A stretch of DNA of 64,000 nt from Microcaldota archaeon. Lineage in GTDB: Archaea > Micrarchaeota > Micrarchaeia > Anstonellales > Anstonellaceae. Position numbers and translations under genes: made by a program. Where the stretch lies: contig JAOAKI010000004.1 in NCBI GenBank assembly GCA_026413765.1, positions 161,513 through 225,512 of the forward strand, given 5' to 3'. How positions within the stretch are numbered: position 1 is the first letter of the stretch; each line of letters begins with the position of its first letter. Below, piece by piece: positions 37,924 through 48,034 of this stretch. A model generated the notes under the pieces. It was not told where the DNA came from, did not search any database, and saw nothing but the letters and a program-made list of their open reading frames with translations.

Positions 37924-38976
37924 ATGGGGGTTGGAAATATGTTTGAAAGCTCTGGAAACGCGAAAAGCGATGAGTTGATTTCGAATGAGAATATCCGGAT
38001 TGCAGTCGTTGGAGTCGGCGGAGGCGGCTGCAACACCGTTGACAGGATGACAAAGAATGGAATACGCTCAGCGCAGACCATCGCGATCAACACTGACCAG
38101 CTCCATCTGAAAATCATTCAAGCTCACAAGCGAGTGCTGATTGGCTCAAGCATAACAAAAGGCCTAGGTGCTGGAGGTTTTCCAGAGGTTGCTGAAAAAT
38201 GCGCGGAAATTTCAAAAGACAAATTGCGCGAGGTCCTATCGGAAAAAGAGCTTGTCTTCGTGTGCGCAGGGATGGGTGGAGGAACTGGAACTGGCGCTTC
38301 ACCGATAATCGCGCAGATAGCAAAAGAGCAAGGCGCAATCGTGGTTTCAGTTGTCACAATGCCTTTCAGGCTAGAGAGAGCAAGGATGCAAAAGGCGCTT
38401 TGGGGCCTGCAGAGGCTTGCTGCCCACTCAGACACAGTGATTGCGATCGAAAACGACAGGCTAGTCAAATATGTGCCGAACCTGCCAATCACCGAAGCGT
38501 TCAACCTTGCGGACGCAATCACAAGCAAAGCTATAACCGGCATCGCAGACACCATTATGCTGCCTTCACTGATGAACATAGACTTTGCCGACGTCAAGTC
38601 GGTGATGGAAAACGGCGGATTTGCGCTCCTTTCAATGGGAGAGGGCAGAGGGCCTGACAGAATAGAGCAAGTTGTGAGAAACACCCTTGAGCAGCCATTG
38701 CTGGAAATCTCAACCGAAGGGGCAAAAGGCGCCCTTTTGCACATCAGCGGAGGGCCGCAGCTTACATTAGGCGAAGGAATACAGATAGGCGAGCAGATAT
38801 CCCAAAGCTTCGATTTGAACGCAGATGTCAAGATTGGCGCAAGGCTTGATCCGTCATTAGGAGACACTGTTACTTGCGCTGCGATCATCACTGGACTCAA
38901 GAACCCATATGTCCAGCCGAGACCCCCAGAAGAAGAAAAGAAAGTAATCGAGCTGGATGCAATCTCTTATCTCTGA
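37924..38976 (+). CDS. ftsZ: Cell division protein FtsZ (copy 2)
   Basis: RIAVVGVGGGGCNTVDRM, FVCAGMGGGTGTGASPIIAQIAKEQGAIVVSVVTMPFRLERARM. Confidence 0.97.
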   Translation: MGVGNMFESSGNAKSDELISNENIRIAVVGVGGGGCNTVDRMTKNGIRSAQTIAINTDQLHLKIIQAHKRVLIGSSITKGLGAGGFPEVAEKCAEISKDKLREVLSEKELVFVCAGMGGGTGTGASPIIAQIAKEQGAIVVSVVTMPFRLERARMQKALWGLQRLAAHSDTVIAIENDRLVKYVPNLPITEAFNLADAITSKAITGIADTIMLPSLMNIDFADVKSVMENGGFALLSMGEGRGPDRIEQVVRNTLEQPLLEISTEGAKGALLHISGGPQLTLGEGIQIGEQISQSFDLNADVKIGARLDPSLGDTVTCAAIITGLKNPYVQPRPPEEEKKVIELDAISYL

Positions 38977-39037
38977 ACTATATCTTTTTTGTTTTTTTAA
39001 ACATACCTTTTTATTAAGTTTAGGAAATAAAAAAATC

Positions 39038-39679
39038 ATGGCATTTAAGATTGTCTACACCTCAAAATTTGAGAAGATAATGAATGACAACCCGCAACTG
39101 ATTGTGAAATTTATCCAAGCGCACAAAAGAAAGGAAAGCTATTTTGACAGCAATGTCGAAATTGTCCGCCAAGAGCAAAGAAACGGATTCTTTCACAATG
39201 CATCCTATATCATCAGGGTAGGAAGCGAAAAGATATTCGTAAAGGAAACAGAAATAACTGAAGAGACTGAAAAATTCTACATGACTGGAATGAAGCAGTA
39301 TGAGGTGCTTATCCAGCTGCAGGACGTGCTGCAAAAGATCGGAAAGGTCTATCCGCACAATGTTGAGGTGGTTGAGCCATATTTTGCTGCAACTTATGGC
39401 CAGACAAGTTTTCTTGGGATGAAATATATTGAGCACAAAAGAATGAATGAGAAAGTTGTGCCAAAAAGGATTAGGAACAAGCTGAAAGTGATAAGCTTTT
39501 TGGCGGTTATATTTGCAAAGGCAGGAGACATCACTGAAAGGAATGCGTTCTACGATGAGGAAAAAAACAAGATAATAATTTATGACCCAATAAAGCATGA
39601 GGAAAGATTGCTCAAAAGGATAGTGAATGCGTTTCGCACTCTCAAGTATGTTCAGTCAGACTCCATATATGGGCTATAA
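39038..39679 (+). CDS. Hypothetical protein, possible divergent kinase-like fold
   Basis: GDITERNAFYDEEKNKIIIYDP resembles GDxxxxN...DxD-type kinase catalytic segments (weak). Confidence 0.6.
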   Translation: MAFKIVYTSKFEKIMNDNPQLIVKFIQAHKRKESYFDSNVEIVRQEQRNGFFHNASYIIRVGSEKIFVKETEITEETEKFYMTGMKQYEVLIQLQDVLQKIGKVYPHNVEVVEPYFAATYGQTSFLGMKYIEHKRMNEKVVPKRIRNKLKVISFLAVIFAKAGDITERNAFYDEEKNKIIIYDPIKHEERLLKRIVNAFRTLKYVQSDSIYGL

Positions 39680-39688
39680 AGGCGGAGA

Positions 39689-39760
39689 TGGACGAGAGGG
39701 GATTCGAACCCCTGGCCTCGTCGTTGCGAACGACGCGCTCTACCGCTGAGCTACACGCCC
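39689..39760 (-). tRNA. tRNA-Ala(CGC), uninterrupted
   Basis: GGGCGTGTAGCTCAGCGGTAGAGCGCGTCGTTCGCAACGACGAGGCCAGGGGTTCGAATCCCCTCTCGTCC + A73; G3-U70 Ala identity pair; one T6/T67 mismatch. Confidence 0.93.
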
Positions 39761-39814
39761 ACCTATACATTCAAACAGGAAGAAGTGTTAAAAAAATCTC
39801 GGTCGGAAAGCCAA

Positions 39815-40462
39815 ATGATGAAGGTAGCGGTCCTGTTTTCAGGAGGCAAAGACTCTGTTTTTGCAGCATTCGTCTGCCAGCAGATGGGCTGGGAAGTGGT
39901 GCTCGTCAGCATACTACCAGCAGAATACTCGACGATGTTCCATTTTCCGAATATCAAATGGTGCAGACTGCAGGCAAAAAGAATGGGCCTTGAGATATTT
40001 TTTGCGCAGCCAAAAGGCAAGACTGAGGAGGCTGAGCTTGAGGCGCTGAAGAATCTTCTGCTGGAAATAAAAGCAGAAGGAGTGGCCTCCGGCGCAATTG
40101 AGTCCGAATACCAAAAAGAAAGGATAGACAGGATTGCCTATGAGCTTGGCATCCCAAGCTTTGCTCCTTTGTGGAGAAAAGGAGAAAAGCTACTTTCAGA
40201 GCAGTGCAATTACCTTGAAATCTATTTGGTTGCTGTCGCCGCAGAGGGGCTCGGCAAAAATGACCTTGCAAAAAGGTTTGATTTGGAATTGGCAAAGCGC
40301 CTCTCAAGCATGAAGCCGACCATAAACCCTCATCTGGAAGGAGGAGAAGGAGAAACATTCGTGGCAGACGCTCCTTTTTTCAGAAAGAAAATCAAAATCA
40401 AAAAATGGAAGAAAGAATTCAGTGGAGCCTCAGGCATTGCGCGGATAGTCAATGCTTCATGA
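39815..40462 (+). CDS. dph6: Diphthine--ammonia ligase-like PP-loop ATPase
   Basis: KVAVLFSGGKDSVFAAFVCQQMG...EGVASGAIESEYQKERIDRIAYELGIPSFAPLW...GEGETFVADAPFF. Confidence 0.92.
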   Translation: MMKVAVLFSGGKDSVFAAFVCQQMGWEVVLVSILPAEYSTMFHFPNIKWCRLQAKRMGLEIFFAQPKGKTEEAELEALKNLLLEIKAEGVASGAIESEYQKERIDRIAYELGIPSFAPLWRKGEKLLSEQCNYLEIYLVAVAAEGLGKNDLAKRFDLELAKRLSSMKPTINPHLEGGEGETFVADAPFFRKKIKIKKWKKEFSGASGIARIVNAS

Positions 40463-41086
40463 GCCTTCGCCTGCCAACTTCTCGAGCCTGTCAATTATGT
40501 CATTGAGGTCTTGGCCATATGCTGCGCGCACTTTGATGTCAGAAGACCATGTTGCCTCGATTGGCATTTCTTTGTTGATTGTGATGTTGTGGTCACCAAA
40601 GGCTTTCTGGCTGTTTATCTGGATCTTCGCTTTTATAGGAACGTTTTCATCCACCCTAAAAATCACTGGCTGCCCAGTAGTGCTTACTGCCACAAGCTGA
40701 GTATTTATAGGGATGCTGAACTCAAGCGGCACATCAAAAGAAGCTGGAAACATGTCACGAATAGGGTAGGTTTTGTTTATCCTGACAGTTGCATACATTG
40801 GGGCAGTCATTTTTATGTCCCTGTTTTGGAGTGAGCGCAAATCATTTGCAATCCCAAGCAGCTGCTCTTTTTGATGCGCAGATAGCGGCCGCTCAGCAAA
40901 AAATGCAAAATAAAAGCTCGCGATAGACACAAGCAGTGCAATGAACGCGACAGTAATGGCAAGATTGGATTGCCCATCTTGCCTTTGCTGGCTTGTCTCC
41001 TGAGAAGTTGATTGCTGCGCAGATTTTTCGAATGAAGAATAAGAAGAAGATCCTTTGGAAAAACTGCTTGGGAGATTAGAAACCAT
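40457..41086 (-). CDS. Hypothetical single-TM protein with Ser/Gln-rich N-terminus
   Basis: SSSYSSFEKSAQQSTSQETSQQRQDGQ then TM ITVAFIALLVSIASFYFAFF, then soluble domain. Confidence 0.6.
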   Translation of the reverse strand: MVSNLPSSFSKGSSSYSSFEKSAQQSTSQETSQQRQDGQSNLAITVAFIALLVSIASFYFAFFAERPLSAHQKEQLLGIANDLRSLQNRDIKMTAPMYATVRINKTYPIRDMFPASFDVPLEFSIPINTQLVAVSTTGQPVIFRVDENVPIKAKIQINSQKAFGDHNITINKEMPIEATWSSDIKVRAAYGQDLNDIIDRLEKLAGEGS

Positions 41087-41199
41087 CTTACCACCTTATA
41101 TTAAACTTATCATCTGGTTTATAATATTTGGGGATTAACGAAAAATTTTTAGAGAGTAATTTAAATCTTGCCAAAGAATAGCACAACAGGTGATAGCTG

Positions 41200-41478
41200 A
41201 TGGCAAAAGTAATTTTCAAATCAGACAATATTGAAGTCGAAGTCCCTCCAGGAACGCCGCTGGTGCAGATTGCAGAAGACAATGGGGCAAGCATCGCATT
41301 CTCTTGCAAAGCAGGCGTGTGTGTTTCTTGCCTCATAAATGTCAACAAAGGAATGGAGAACTTGTCAGAGAAGACTGAAAACGAGAAAGCGACGCTAGAA
41401 GGGTTTGGTGCAAAGCCCAATCAGCGCCTTGCGTGCCAAGTGACAGTAAACGGCGATGTGGAAATTGAAAACCCATAA
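41200..41478 (+). CDS. 2Fe-2S ferredoxin
   Basis: PGTPLVQIAEDNGASIAFSCKAGVCVSCLINVNKGMENLSEKTENEKATLEGFGAKPNQRLACQ. Confidence 0.95.
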   Translation: MAKVIFKSDNIEVEVPPGTPLVQIAEDNGASIAFSCKAGVCVSCLINVNKGMENLSEKTENEKATLEGFGAKPNQRLACQVTVNGDVEIENP

Positions 41479-41518
41479 GGCATTTTTTATTCTTTTTGGT
41501 TGGAGCGCAAGGATGGAG

Positions 41519-41622
41519 CGCCGACGAGGAGATTTGAACTCCTAAGCCCGAAAGGGCACCAGATTTCTTGTTTTGCCAACAAGACTCAAGTCTGGCGCAT
41601 TACCAGGTTCTGCCACGTCGGC
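41519..41622 (-). tRNA. tRNA-Ser(UGA) with a 20-nt intron at 37/38 (41565..41584)
   Basis: GCCGACG acceptor, G73, long variable arm; CCAGA-CTTGAG|TCTTGTTGGCAAAACAAGAA|A-TCTGG; BHB core CTTG/CAAG. Confidence 0.94.
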
Positions 41623-41676
41623 AATTCTTTTATCTAATTAAAAAGAAGGGTTTAAAACAGAAGCGCAAAAAAAGCC

Positions 41677-42450
41677 TCATAAGTTAGTTGGGAAAGTGCA
41701 GTCAAGGAACAGCTCGAAGATGTTGGTCTCGAAATTTTGCGTTTTTTCGACAAGCTCGCGCAGCGTTAGTCGGTGCTTCTGTTGGACTTTGTTGAGGAAT
41801 TCGGCGAATGCGTGCGCGTTCTCTTTTGTGGCTTTGTCGACGTAGTCTGCATTGAAGTCTGAAAAGAATGGCAAGATGTTATTTACAAACGAGCTTGCCT
41901 TCTGCAATCCTATGTAAGCAATTTTCGTATAGTAATAAAATGGGCTGAGTGGATGCATGGGCGGCAATGAAGTTTGCACCCTCTTTCTGAATGCAAGAAT
42001 GATGCCGCCTTTATCATTTGAAACATGCTCAAATGGGTTTTTGACTGCAAGATGGACAGCGGCATAATCGATTTGCGGCGCCATGCTTTGCTTGCCTGCA
42101 TGACTTAAGAGCATTTCGCCTTCAGCTGGCGAAAGCAAAAGTGGGTGGAAATATTTCGCATTTGCCAATCGATAGTTCGGAGGGGCGTATTCTGGGTTTA
42201 TTGAATATTTCAAAAGAAAGGACAGCTCTTGCTTTGAAAACGGCTGCAGAATGAAAAACAAGGGAGAATATGGAATATTCAGTTGGTCAAGCAGCCTGAC
42301 ACCCTTCTCAAGAGCATAAACCGCTTGTCTGACTTCAGATGGCTCCCTTTCCAAGAGTTTCCTTTTGAAAACTGAGAATCTTTGCAGCAATGTCGGCTTG
42401 TGGCTGTGGTTGCTATTTTGGCTGAATTCGTTTTTTTGCAAGAAAAACAC
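41677..42450 (-). CDS. Hypothetical protein
   Basis: 257-aa ORF, no family recognised. Confidence 0.6.
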   Translation of the reverse strand: MFFLQKNEFSQNSNHSHKPTLLQRFSVFKRKLLEREPSEVRQAVYALEKGVRLLDQLNIPYSPLFFILQPFSKQELSFLLKYSINPEYAPPNYRLANAKYFHPLLLSPAEGEMLLSHAGKQSMAPQIDYAAVHLAVKNPFEHVSNDKGGIILAFRKRVQTSLPPMHPLSPFYYYTKIAYIGLQKASSFVNNILPFFSDFNADYVDKATKENAHAFAEFLNKVQQKHRLTLRELVEKTQNFETNIFELFLDCTFPTNL

Positions 42451-42508
42451 CCCCTATAAACTATGCCTGAAAAAGTTTAAAAAGTTATAATAAATGGAAG
42501 GACAAGAA

Positions 42509-42817
42509 TTATTCCAAACTAATCTTTACTTGCACATTCTCGGGGACACGCACGCGCATGATTTGCCTCAAAGTGCGCTCATCTCCTGCAACATCAATAA
42601 GCCGCTTGTGGATGCGCATTTCCCAATGCTCATAAGTATCTGAACCATCGCCGCAAGGGCTCCTGCGGGTGACAACAACAAGACGTCTGGTGGGAAGAGG
42701 GATTGGTCCTTTGATCTCTACCCCTGTTTGCTTGGCAATCTCGACGATTTGCTTGCACACCTCTTCAAGGTCTTGCGGACTCTTTCCTATTAGTTTGATG
42801 CGAGCTCTTCCCATCAT
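42509..42817 (-). CDS. rps10: 30S ribosomal protein S10
   Basis: [40 protein letters not shown]. Confidence 0.97.
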   Translation of the reverse strand: MMGRARIKLIGKSPQDLEEVCKQIVEIAKQTGVEIKGPIPLPTRRLVVVTRRSPCGDGSDTYEHWEMRIHKRLIDVAGDERTLRQIMRVRVPENVQVKISLE

Positions 42818-42880
42818 TTCACCTTGGGCTCCGATTCAAAAAAAACCGGATGCCCACAAACCTAAAAACAAAAATTCATT

Positions 42881-44149
42881 CTATGCTTTTGGAACCACGT
42901 CAAGTACCACTCCTGCCGCAACTGTTTGCCCCATGTCACGAATCGCAAATCTCCCCAAGGGTGGGAAATCCTGGAATTTCTCAACAACAACCGGCTTGAG
43001 GGGCTTCACTTTGACGACTGCGACATCTCCTGACTTGATAAAGTCTGGGTTCTTTTGGAGAACTTGGCCTGTCTTTGGATCTTTCTTTTCAAGAATGTCT
43101 GTGATTGTGCATGCCACTTGCGCAGTGTGAATATGGAAAACAGGAGTATAGCCTTTGCCTATCGCAGTCGGGTGGTCAAGCACGACAATTTGAGCTGTGA
43201 ATTCTGCAGCAACTTTTGGCGGATTGTTCACAGGACCAACGACCTCCCCTCTCTTGATGTCTTTTTTGTCAACGTTTTTTACGTTAAATCCGATGTTGTC
43301 TCCCGGTATTGCCTGCTGCAATGGCTGGTGGTGCATCTCAATGCTTTTTACCTCTCCTTTTGCGCCAGATGGCATGAAAATTACAGTATCATTGACTTTC
43401 AAGACTCCTGTCTCAACTCTGCCCACAGGAACAGTGCCGTGTCCAGTGATTGAGAACACATCCTGTATTGGGAGTCTGAGTGGCTTATCGATTGGCTTGA
43501 CAGGAGGCACAAGCTTGTCGAAGGCTTCAAGCAAGGTTGGGCCTGAATACCATGGCATGTCTTTGCTCCTTTCTTTTATATTTGACCCTACATAGCCAGA
43601 AATCGGTATGAACGGTATGTTTTCAATTTTATATCCGATATTTTTAAGCAGATTAGAAAGAGCCATTTTTGTCTCTTCAAACTTCAGGCGGTCGAAATTG
43701 ACCGCATCCATCTTGTTGATGGCGACAATCAGCTGGTTGACACCAAGCACTTTTGCCAAGAATGCGTGCTCTTTTGTTTGCGCCTGCACGCCCTCTTTAG
43801 CCGAGCAGACCAGCACAGCTGCGTCTGCCTGCGAAGCACCTGTGATCATGTTTTTGACGAAGTCGCGGTGGCCTGGCGCGTCGATGATGGTAAAGTAGTA
43901 CTTTTGGGTGTGGAACTCCTTGTGAGAAAGGTCGATAGTCACGCCTCTTTCCCTCTCTTCTTTGAGGGTATCCATTGTGAATGCAAATTCGAAAGTTGCT
44001 TTGCCGAGCTTCTCAGCCTCTTCCTTGAGCTTGCGAAGCTGCTGCTCTGAAAGAGCGCCAGTCTCGTATAATATGCGCCCCACGGTAGTCGACTTGCCGT
44101 GGTCGACGTGGCCTATGAAAATCAAATTCAGATGCTCTTTTTCTGCCAT
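42881..44149 (-). CDS. tuf: Elongation factor 1-alpha
   Basis: [28 protein letters not shown]...[25 protein letters not shown]. Confidence 0.98.
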   Translation of the reverse strand: MAEKEHLNLIFIGHVDHGKSTTVGRILYETGALSEQQLRKLKEEAEKLGKATFEFAFTMDTLKEERERGVTIDLSHKEFHTQKYYFTIIDAPGHRDFVKNMITGASQADAAVLVCSAKEGVQAQTKEHAFLAKVLGVNQLIVAINKMDAVNFDRLKFEETKMALSNLLKNIGYKIENIPFIPISGYVGSNIKERSKDMPWYSGPTLLEAFDKLVPPVKPIDKPLRLPIQDVFSITGHGTVPVGRVETGVLKVNDTVIFMPSGAKGEVKSIEMHHQPLQQAIPGDNIGFNVKNVDKKDIKRGEVVGPVNNPPKVAAEFTAQIVVLDHPTAIGKGYTPVFHIHTAQVACTITDILEKKDPKTGQVLQKNPDFIKSGDVAVVKVKPLKPVVVEKFQDFPPLGRFAIRDMGQTVAAGVVLDVVPKA

Positions 44150-44260
44150 TATAACACACCTCACCATTTGACGACTAAAAAACTTCGGCCAAAGATTAAG
44201 CCCAAGCGCAGTTATTATATTGGATTATTTTATAAATGTTTCTTCGGTAGAATCGAAAAA

Positions 44261-44716
44261 TTACTTTTTGGCCTTGAAGTTTCCACGCGGCTTTGGGATT
44301 TTAAGCTCTGGGTAAATTTCCTGGAGAAGAAGAGGGTCGAGGTTGGTTTTGAACCCGAGCTTATCCAAAACTAGCTTGACAAGATAGTTTTCCGCAAGCG
44401 GAAGATGCTGCTCGGACGGGCATGCGGAAAGAAGCTCTGCCTTGAACTCCGAAGGCTTCAATGAGGAGAAAATTTCGGAAAGAGAAGAGAAGCTTTTGCG
44501 CTTTCCTTTTGCAAGCTTTTCCGCCAGTGCATCAATTTTTGCATGGTCAATGCCTGCAAACTGATAGCTCTTGAATGAAAGGGTGCTTTCAATCGAAGCA
44601 AGAATGGCAGCAACCTCTTGAGGAGTGGTTTTTTCATCCACTGAAAGCTTTTTGACAACCACCCAGTCTTTATATCGAGCAGTAAAAATAACCTCTCCAG
44701 AAGAGCTTTCCATCAT
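44261..44716 (-). CDS. DUF2666-like archaeal protein
   Basis: FTARYKDWVVVKKLSVDEKTTPQEVAAILASIESTLSFKSYQFAGID; immediately downstream of L40e. Confidence 0.65.
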   Translation of the reverse strand: MMESSSGEVIFTARYKDWVVVKKLSVDEKTTPQEVAAILASIESTLSFKSYQFAGIDHAKIDALAEKLAKGKRKSFSSLSEIFSSLKPSEFKAELLSACPSEQHLPLAENYLVKLVLDKLGFKTNLDPLLLQEIYPELKIPKPRGNFKAKK

Positions 44717-44721
44717 TTCAC

Positions 44722-44874
44722 CTACTTCTTGACACGGATGTCTTTCCTCTTGGGCCTTAAGTACGGGGACCCACATTTCCGGCATTTTTCGACGTTTCTC
44801 TTGTTTCGTGCTTTGCATTTTCTGCAGATGAAAATGTTTGAAATCGCGGCATCTGCCTCAGGAAACTTTCCCAT
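44722..44874 (-). CDS. rpl40e: 50S ribosomal protein L40e (missed by the ORF track, 50 aa)
   Basis: Own translation: MGKFPEADAAISNIFICRKCKARNKRNVEKCRKCGSPYLRPKRKDIRVKK*. Confidence 0.95.
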   Translation of the reverse strand: MGKFPEADAAISNIFICRKCKARNKRNVEKCRKCGSPYLRPKRKDIRVKK

Positions 44875-44960
44875 CGGATTCACCTTTTCAGGATTTCATT
44901 TAATTAAGGTTTAAAACTGTATGCCTAAGAAGAAAATAAGTATAAGGATAAAAAATGGTT

Positions 44961-45048
44961 GCCCCTGTAGCTCATCGGTAGAGCGGTTGTCTTGTAAAAT
45001 GAAAAGCAGGAAAACAACAGGTAGCGAGTTCAATTCTCGCCGGGGGCT
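44961..45048 (+). tRNA. tRNA-Thr(UGU) with a 16-nt intron at 37/38 (44997..45012)
   Basis: GTTGT-CTTGTA|AAATGAAAAGCAGGAA|A-ACAAC; acceptor GCCCCTG/CGGGGGC; core CTTG/CAGG with 3-nt bulges TAA and AAA. Confidence 0.92.
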
Positions 45049-45069
45049 TTTTGCATGCTTTGTAAAATT

Positions 45070-46785
45070 CTAGATGATGGACTTTTGCTTGCCAAGCAAG
45101 ATCGCATTCTGAAGTAAGTCCCAAAAAAAGAAGAACGCAAGCACCAGCGCAAGCTCATCTACGAACAGGAAGACTCCGGGCAGAGAAAGGCTGATGACGA
45201 GCTCGTTGATCAATGTGGAAGCCACTACTAAGAATATGATGATTGCAAAGTCCCTCAATATCTTGCTTTCGACTGATGCGTTTTTCTTGTGCCGCGCGAT
45301 TGTCGCAGAAAGAAGATCAAGGACAGGCTTTACATCGCGCAAGATGCCTACTGCAAGATAGGAAAGCAAAAGTATGCCGATAGTAAGCAGTGAGGCTTTC
45401 AGCAAAGAGGCCTCGTTTGGAAAGCCTTGCAACAAGAATGAAACCGATGAATGGGCAGCAACAATCATTACAATTATTGCGGCAACCCAGCCGACCCTGT
45501 TTTTGATGCAAGACCAGCAAATATGCGCAACCTTCCAGAATGTGCCTTGGTATGAAAAGTCCCGCAAAAGCCCGGAAAGATAAGTTGAAACCGAAAATGA
45601 GGAGCGCTGCAGGAAAAGCGGCATGTGGCTCAAACCAAACTCAAGCAACTCCTTTTGCCTGTCCAAGAGGAAAGATGAGACTGCGGCGCTTGCAATGACG
45701 CTGAACGAGCCAATCGCCAAAAGCAGCGGCCGGATGTCAGGCGGAGCTACCGATGCAATAAGGAGGGAGAATTCTCCCAAAACGACCATTGCGCTTGCTC
45801 CAAAAAGCGAGCTCTTTGAGCTTGAGCCTGTCGCAAAAAGAAGCCACAGCACAGAAAAGAAGCAAACAACAAGGAAGGCGAAAAAGAACGAAAGCGCAAG
45901 TGGAAAGTTGCTGACGATTGCCAACGGATCCACTTGCATCCCTAAAGAAAGGAAAAATAGGGAAGCAAAAGTGAGAAGTAGAGGCCTTATTGTTCTCTCA
46001 ATCCTTCGGGAGTGTGGCACTGAAGAGATTATGCTTCCTGCAAGAAACGCGCCAATTGAGGGAGAAAGGCCTATTGATTGGGAAAGCAACGCCATGAACA
46101 TGCAGAGGGAAAACGAAACGAAAATCATCAGTTCCATGTTAAATGAGGAGGTGAGGCGAGTGATTGCCTGTGCTGCAGGCTTCCTGAACAGAATATAGAA
46201 AGCTCCAAGAAGGCCAAATGAAAACAAAACTGAGATCAACTTGTCCTCTATTGTGGGAAGGCGGTCGCTAAAAGAAAGCGATGAGAAGAAAGTAAGCGCG
46301 GCGACTGCGATGAAATCTTCTACGATAAGCATCGAAAAGAGTAGAGGCATCAGTTTGTTTTTCGCCATGCCTTTCTCAATTGTGATTTTGTAAAGCAAAG
46401 TCGTGCTTGTGATAGAGATCATGGCGCCCAAAAAAAGTGCGGCAGTGAAATCAAGCCCGAAATAGAGCGCAACTTCGTATCCTGCTGCAAAAAGTATCGC
46501 CATCTTAAAGATTGTGATAAAGGTTGCCCTCAAGCCTGCCTTCAAGATTCGCGACACTGAGAACTCGATGCCTATCGTGAACAACAGGAGTATTGCGCCA
46601 AGCTGCGAAAACAGCTCAATGATTGTATCATCTTTGACAAAGCCAAGCATGTTTGGACCTGCAATAGAGCCAAGAAGCAAAAGCCCAACGACATATGGCT
46701 GCTTGAATTTGGTGGAAAGGATGGTTCCAAATAGGGCAAAGATTATGAAGAATGAAAGCTGCACTATGATGGCATCGCTATGCAT
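45070..46785 (-). CDS. Kef-type/CPA2 cation:proton antiporter
   Basis: KFKQPYVVGLLLLGSIAGPNMLGFV...LFTIGIEFS...SITSTTLLYKI...LLFSMLIVEDFIAVAAL. Confidence 0.9.
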   Translation of the reverse strand: MHSDAIIVQLSFFIIFALFGTILSTKFKQPYVVGLLLLGSIAGPNMLGFVKDDTIIELFSQLGAILLLFTIGIEFSVSRILKAGLRATFITIFKMAILFAAGYEVALYFGLDFTAALFLGAMISITSTTLLYKITIEKGMAKNKLMPLLFSMLIVEDFIAVAALTFFSSLSFSDRLPTIEDKLISVLFSFGLLGAFYILFRKPAAQAITRLTSSFNMELMIFVSFSLCMFMALLSQSIGLSPSIGAFLAGSIISSVPHSRRIERTIRPLLLTFASLFFLSLGMQVDPLAIVSNFPLALSFFFAFLVVCFFSVLWLLFATGSSSKSSLFGASAMVVLGEFSLLIASVAPPDIRPLLLAIGSFSVIASAAVSSFLLDRQKELLEFGLSHMPLFLQRSSFSVSTYLSGLLRDFSYQGTFWKVAHICWSCIKNRVGWVAAIIVMIVAAHSSVSFLLQGFPNEASLLKASLLTIGILLLSYLAVGILRDVKPVLDLLSATIARHKKNASVESKILRDFAIIIFLVVASTLINELVISLSLPGVFLFVDELALVLAFFFFWDLLQNAILLGKQKSII

Positions 46786-46789
46786 TTTA

Positions 46790-47788
46790 TTACCTGAAAA
46801 GCTTTGATAGCAAAGCAAGCTTTATTAGCTTGCCAGCAGGGAAAATGGAGAGTTGCTTTTGGGCAGAGGAACAGAACGCAAGCCATTTTTGAAGCTGCTT
46901 TTTTACTGCAAGCTTCCGCAAGGCTTTGCTTTGCCCGAAAAGCTCAAGATAAAGCAGTGGCGGCAGATGCTTTTGCAGAATCTCCTTAAGCCTGCTTTGG
47001 TTGTCTTTTTCTACCTTTTCGATTAGCATCTGCGCCTGCTTGAGCTGCTCCTCAGTAATCTTCAGCTGCTGCAATACCTCTTCTTTGTTTTTGATTACCA
47101 GCTGCTCGCTTTCAGTTTCCTCTTTTTCTTGTGGCGTCTTGACTTGAAGCTGGACTGCAGGCTGCGGCATGAAAAGCTTGGCGAATTCCTCCTTTTTTTC
47201 CGACTCAGCATGCTGCTGGCTTGATGCACAATAAAGCAAAAGAGGAGAAAGGGAATTCTGGAGAATCCCGCTCACAACTGCCTGCTGCCCATCTTGCGGG
47301 ATCAAAAGCTCTTGCTGCTGCTTATGTTTTTCAAAAAACGTCTGCGAGCGAGCAGATTCGATTTGGCTTTCTTTCATGTCCTCATTGTAAAAGCTCCATA
47401 TGACATGCGAAATGTCTGTTTCTTTTTCCTGAGCTGCCTGCTTTTGGACGCTTTCGATCAGCGCTTTGCTTTTTTCCTCTACCGTTTTTGCGCTCTGCAC
47501 CTCAGAAAGCTTCATGGCATTCTTCACATATCTTGCCGCATTTTCATAGCCCCAGACAAAAGAAGCGGCGTATATTGCATTCTGGGTTCCAGGTGTCAGG
47601 GTGGAGAGAAAATCGGCAATGCCGTGCTTTTTGAACGAGCGCTCCACTATCGACATGAGGCTTTCTGCATCTTTTGAGTCAGAAATCGGAATAATTTCTG
47701 GGAAAGCAGATTGTAGGAATTGCCTTTGCATTGATGTTTGCTCCTCGTTTTCTTTCTTTTTGTGCATCTGCATCTGGAAAATAAACAT
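46790..47788 (-). CDS. Hypothetical Gln/Glu/Lys-rich coiled-coil-prone protein
   Basis: 332-aa ORF; EVLQQLKITEEQLKQAQMLIEKVEKDNQSRLKEIL. Confidence 0.6.
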   Translation of the reverse strand: MFIFQMQMHKKKENEEQTSMQRQFLQSAFPEIIPISDSKDAESLMSIVERSFKKHGIADFLSTLTPGTQNAIYAASFVWGYENAARYVKNAMKLSEVQSAKTVEEKSKALIESVQKQAAQEKETDISHVIWSFYNEDMKESQIESARSQTFFEKHKQQQELLIPQDGQQAVVSGILQNSLSPLLLYCASSQQHAESEKKEEFAKLFMPQPAVQLQVKTPQEKEETESEQLVIKNKEEVLQQLKITEEQLKQAQMLIEKVEKDNQSRLKEILQKHLPPLLYLELFGQSKALRKLAVKKQLQKWLAFCSSAQKQLSIFPAGKLIKLALLSKLFR

Positions 47789-47835
47789 ACGAAAAGGATG
47801 GCAGGCTGAAAATAATAAAAGTTCCGGTCAAGAAA

Positions 47836-47936
47836 TGCGGAGAGGAGGATTTGCTCTCAGATTGATTGAACCCCCGCAGCCACTAGGGCACAGGGTCCTA
47901 AGCCCTGCGCATTTGACCAGGCTCTGCCATCTCCGC
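47836..47936 (-). tRNA. tRNA-Leu(UAG) with a 15-nt T-loop intron at 58/59 (47851..47865)
   Basis: GCGGAGA/TCTCCGC acceptor, A73, CAGGG-CTTAGGA-CCCTG; T-arm GGGGG-TTCAA|TCAATCTGAGAGCAA|AT-CCTCC; core GTTC/GAGC with bulges AAT and AAA. Confidence 0.93.
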
Positions 47937-48034
47937 AACATAAAGATATGCAAAAAGATTGTTAAAACATTTGCGGTTTTGGCGGAAGGCAATACATTAA
48001 AAACACTGCATCTGAATCAGATAGTGGTGAGAAG

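Noticed and set aside
38124-38900. 258-aa ORF antisense to ftsZ copy 2 (and 172-aa ORF antisense to copy 1)
   Set aside because: Mirror-frame ORFs opposite strongly conserved FtsZ coding sequence; no independent start context or domain.
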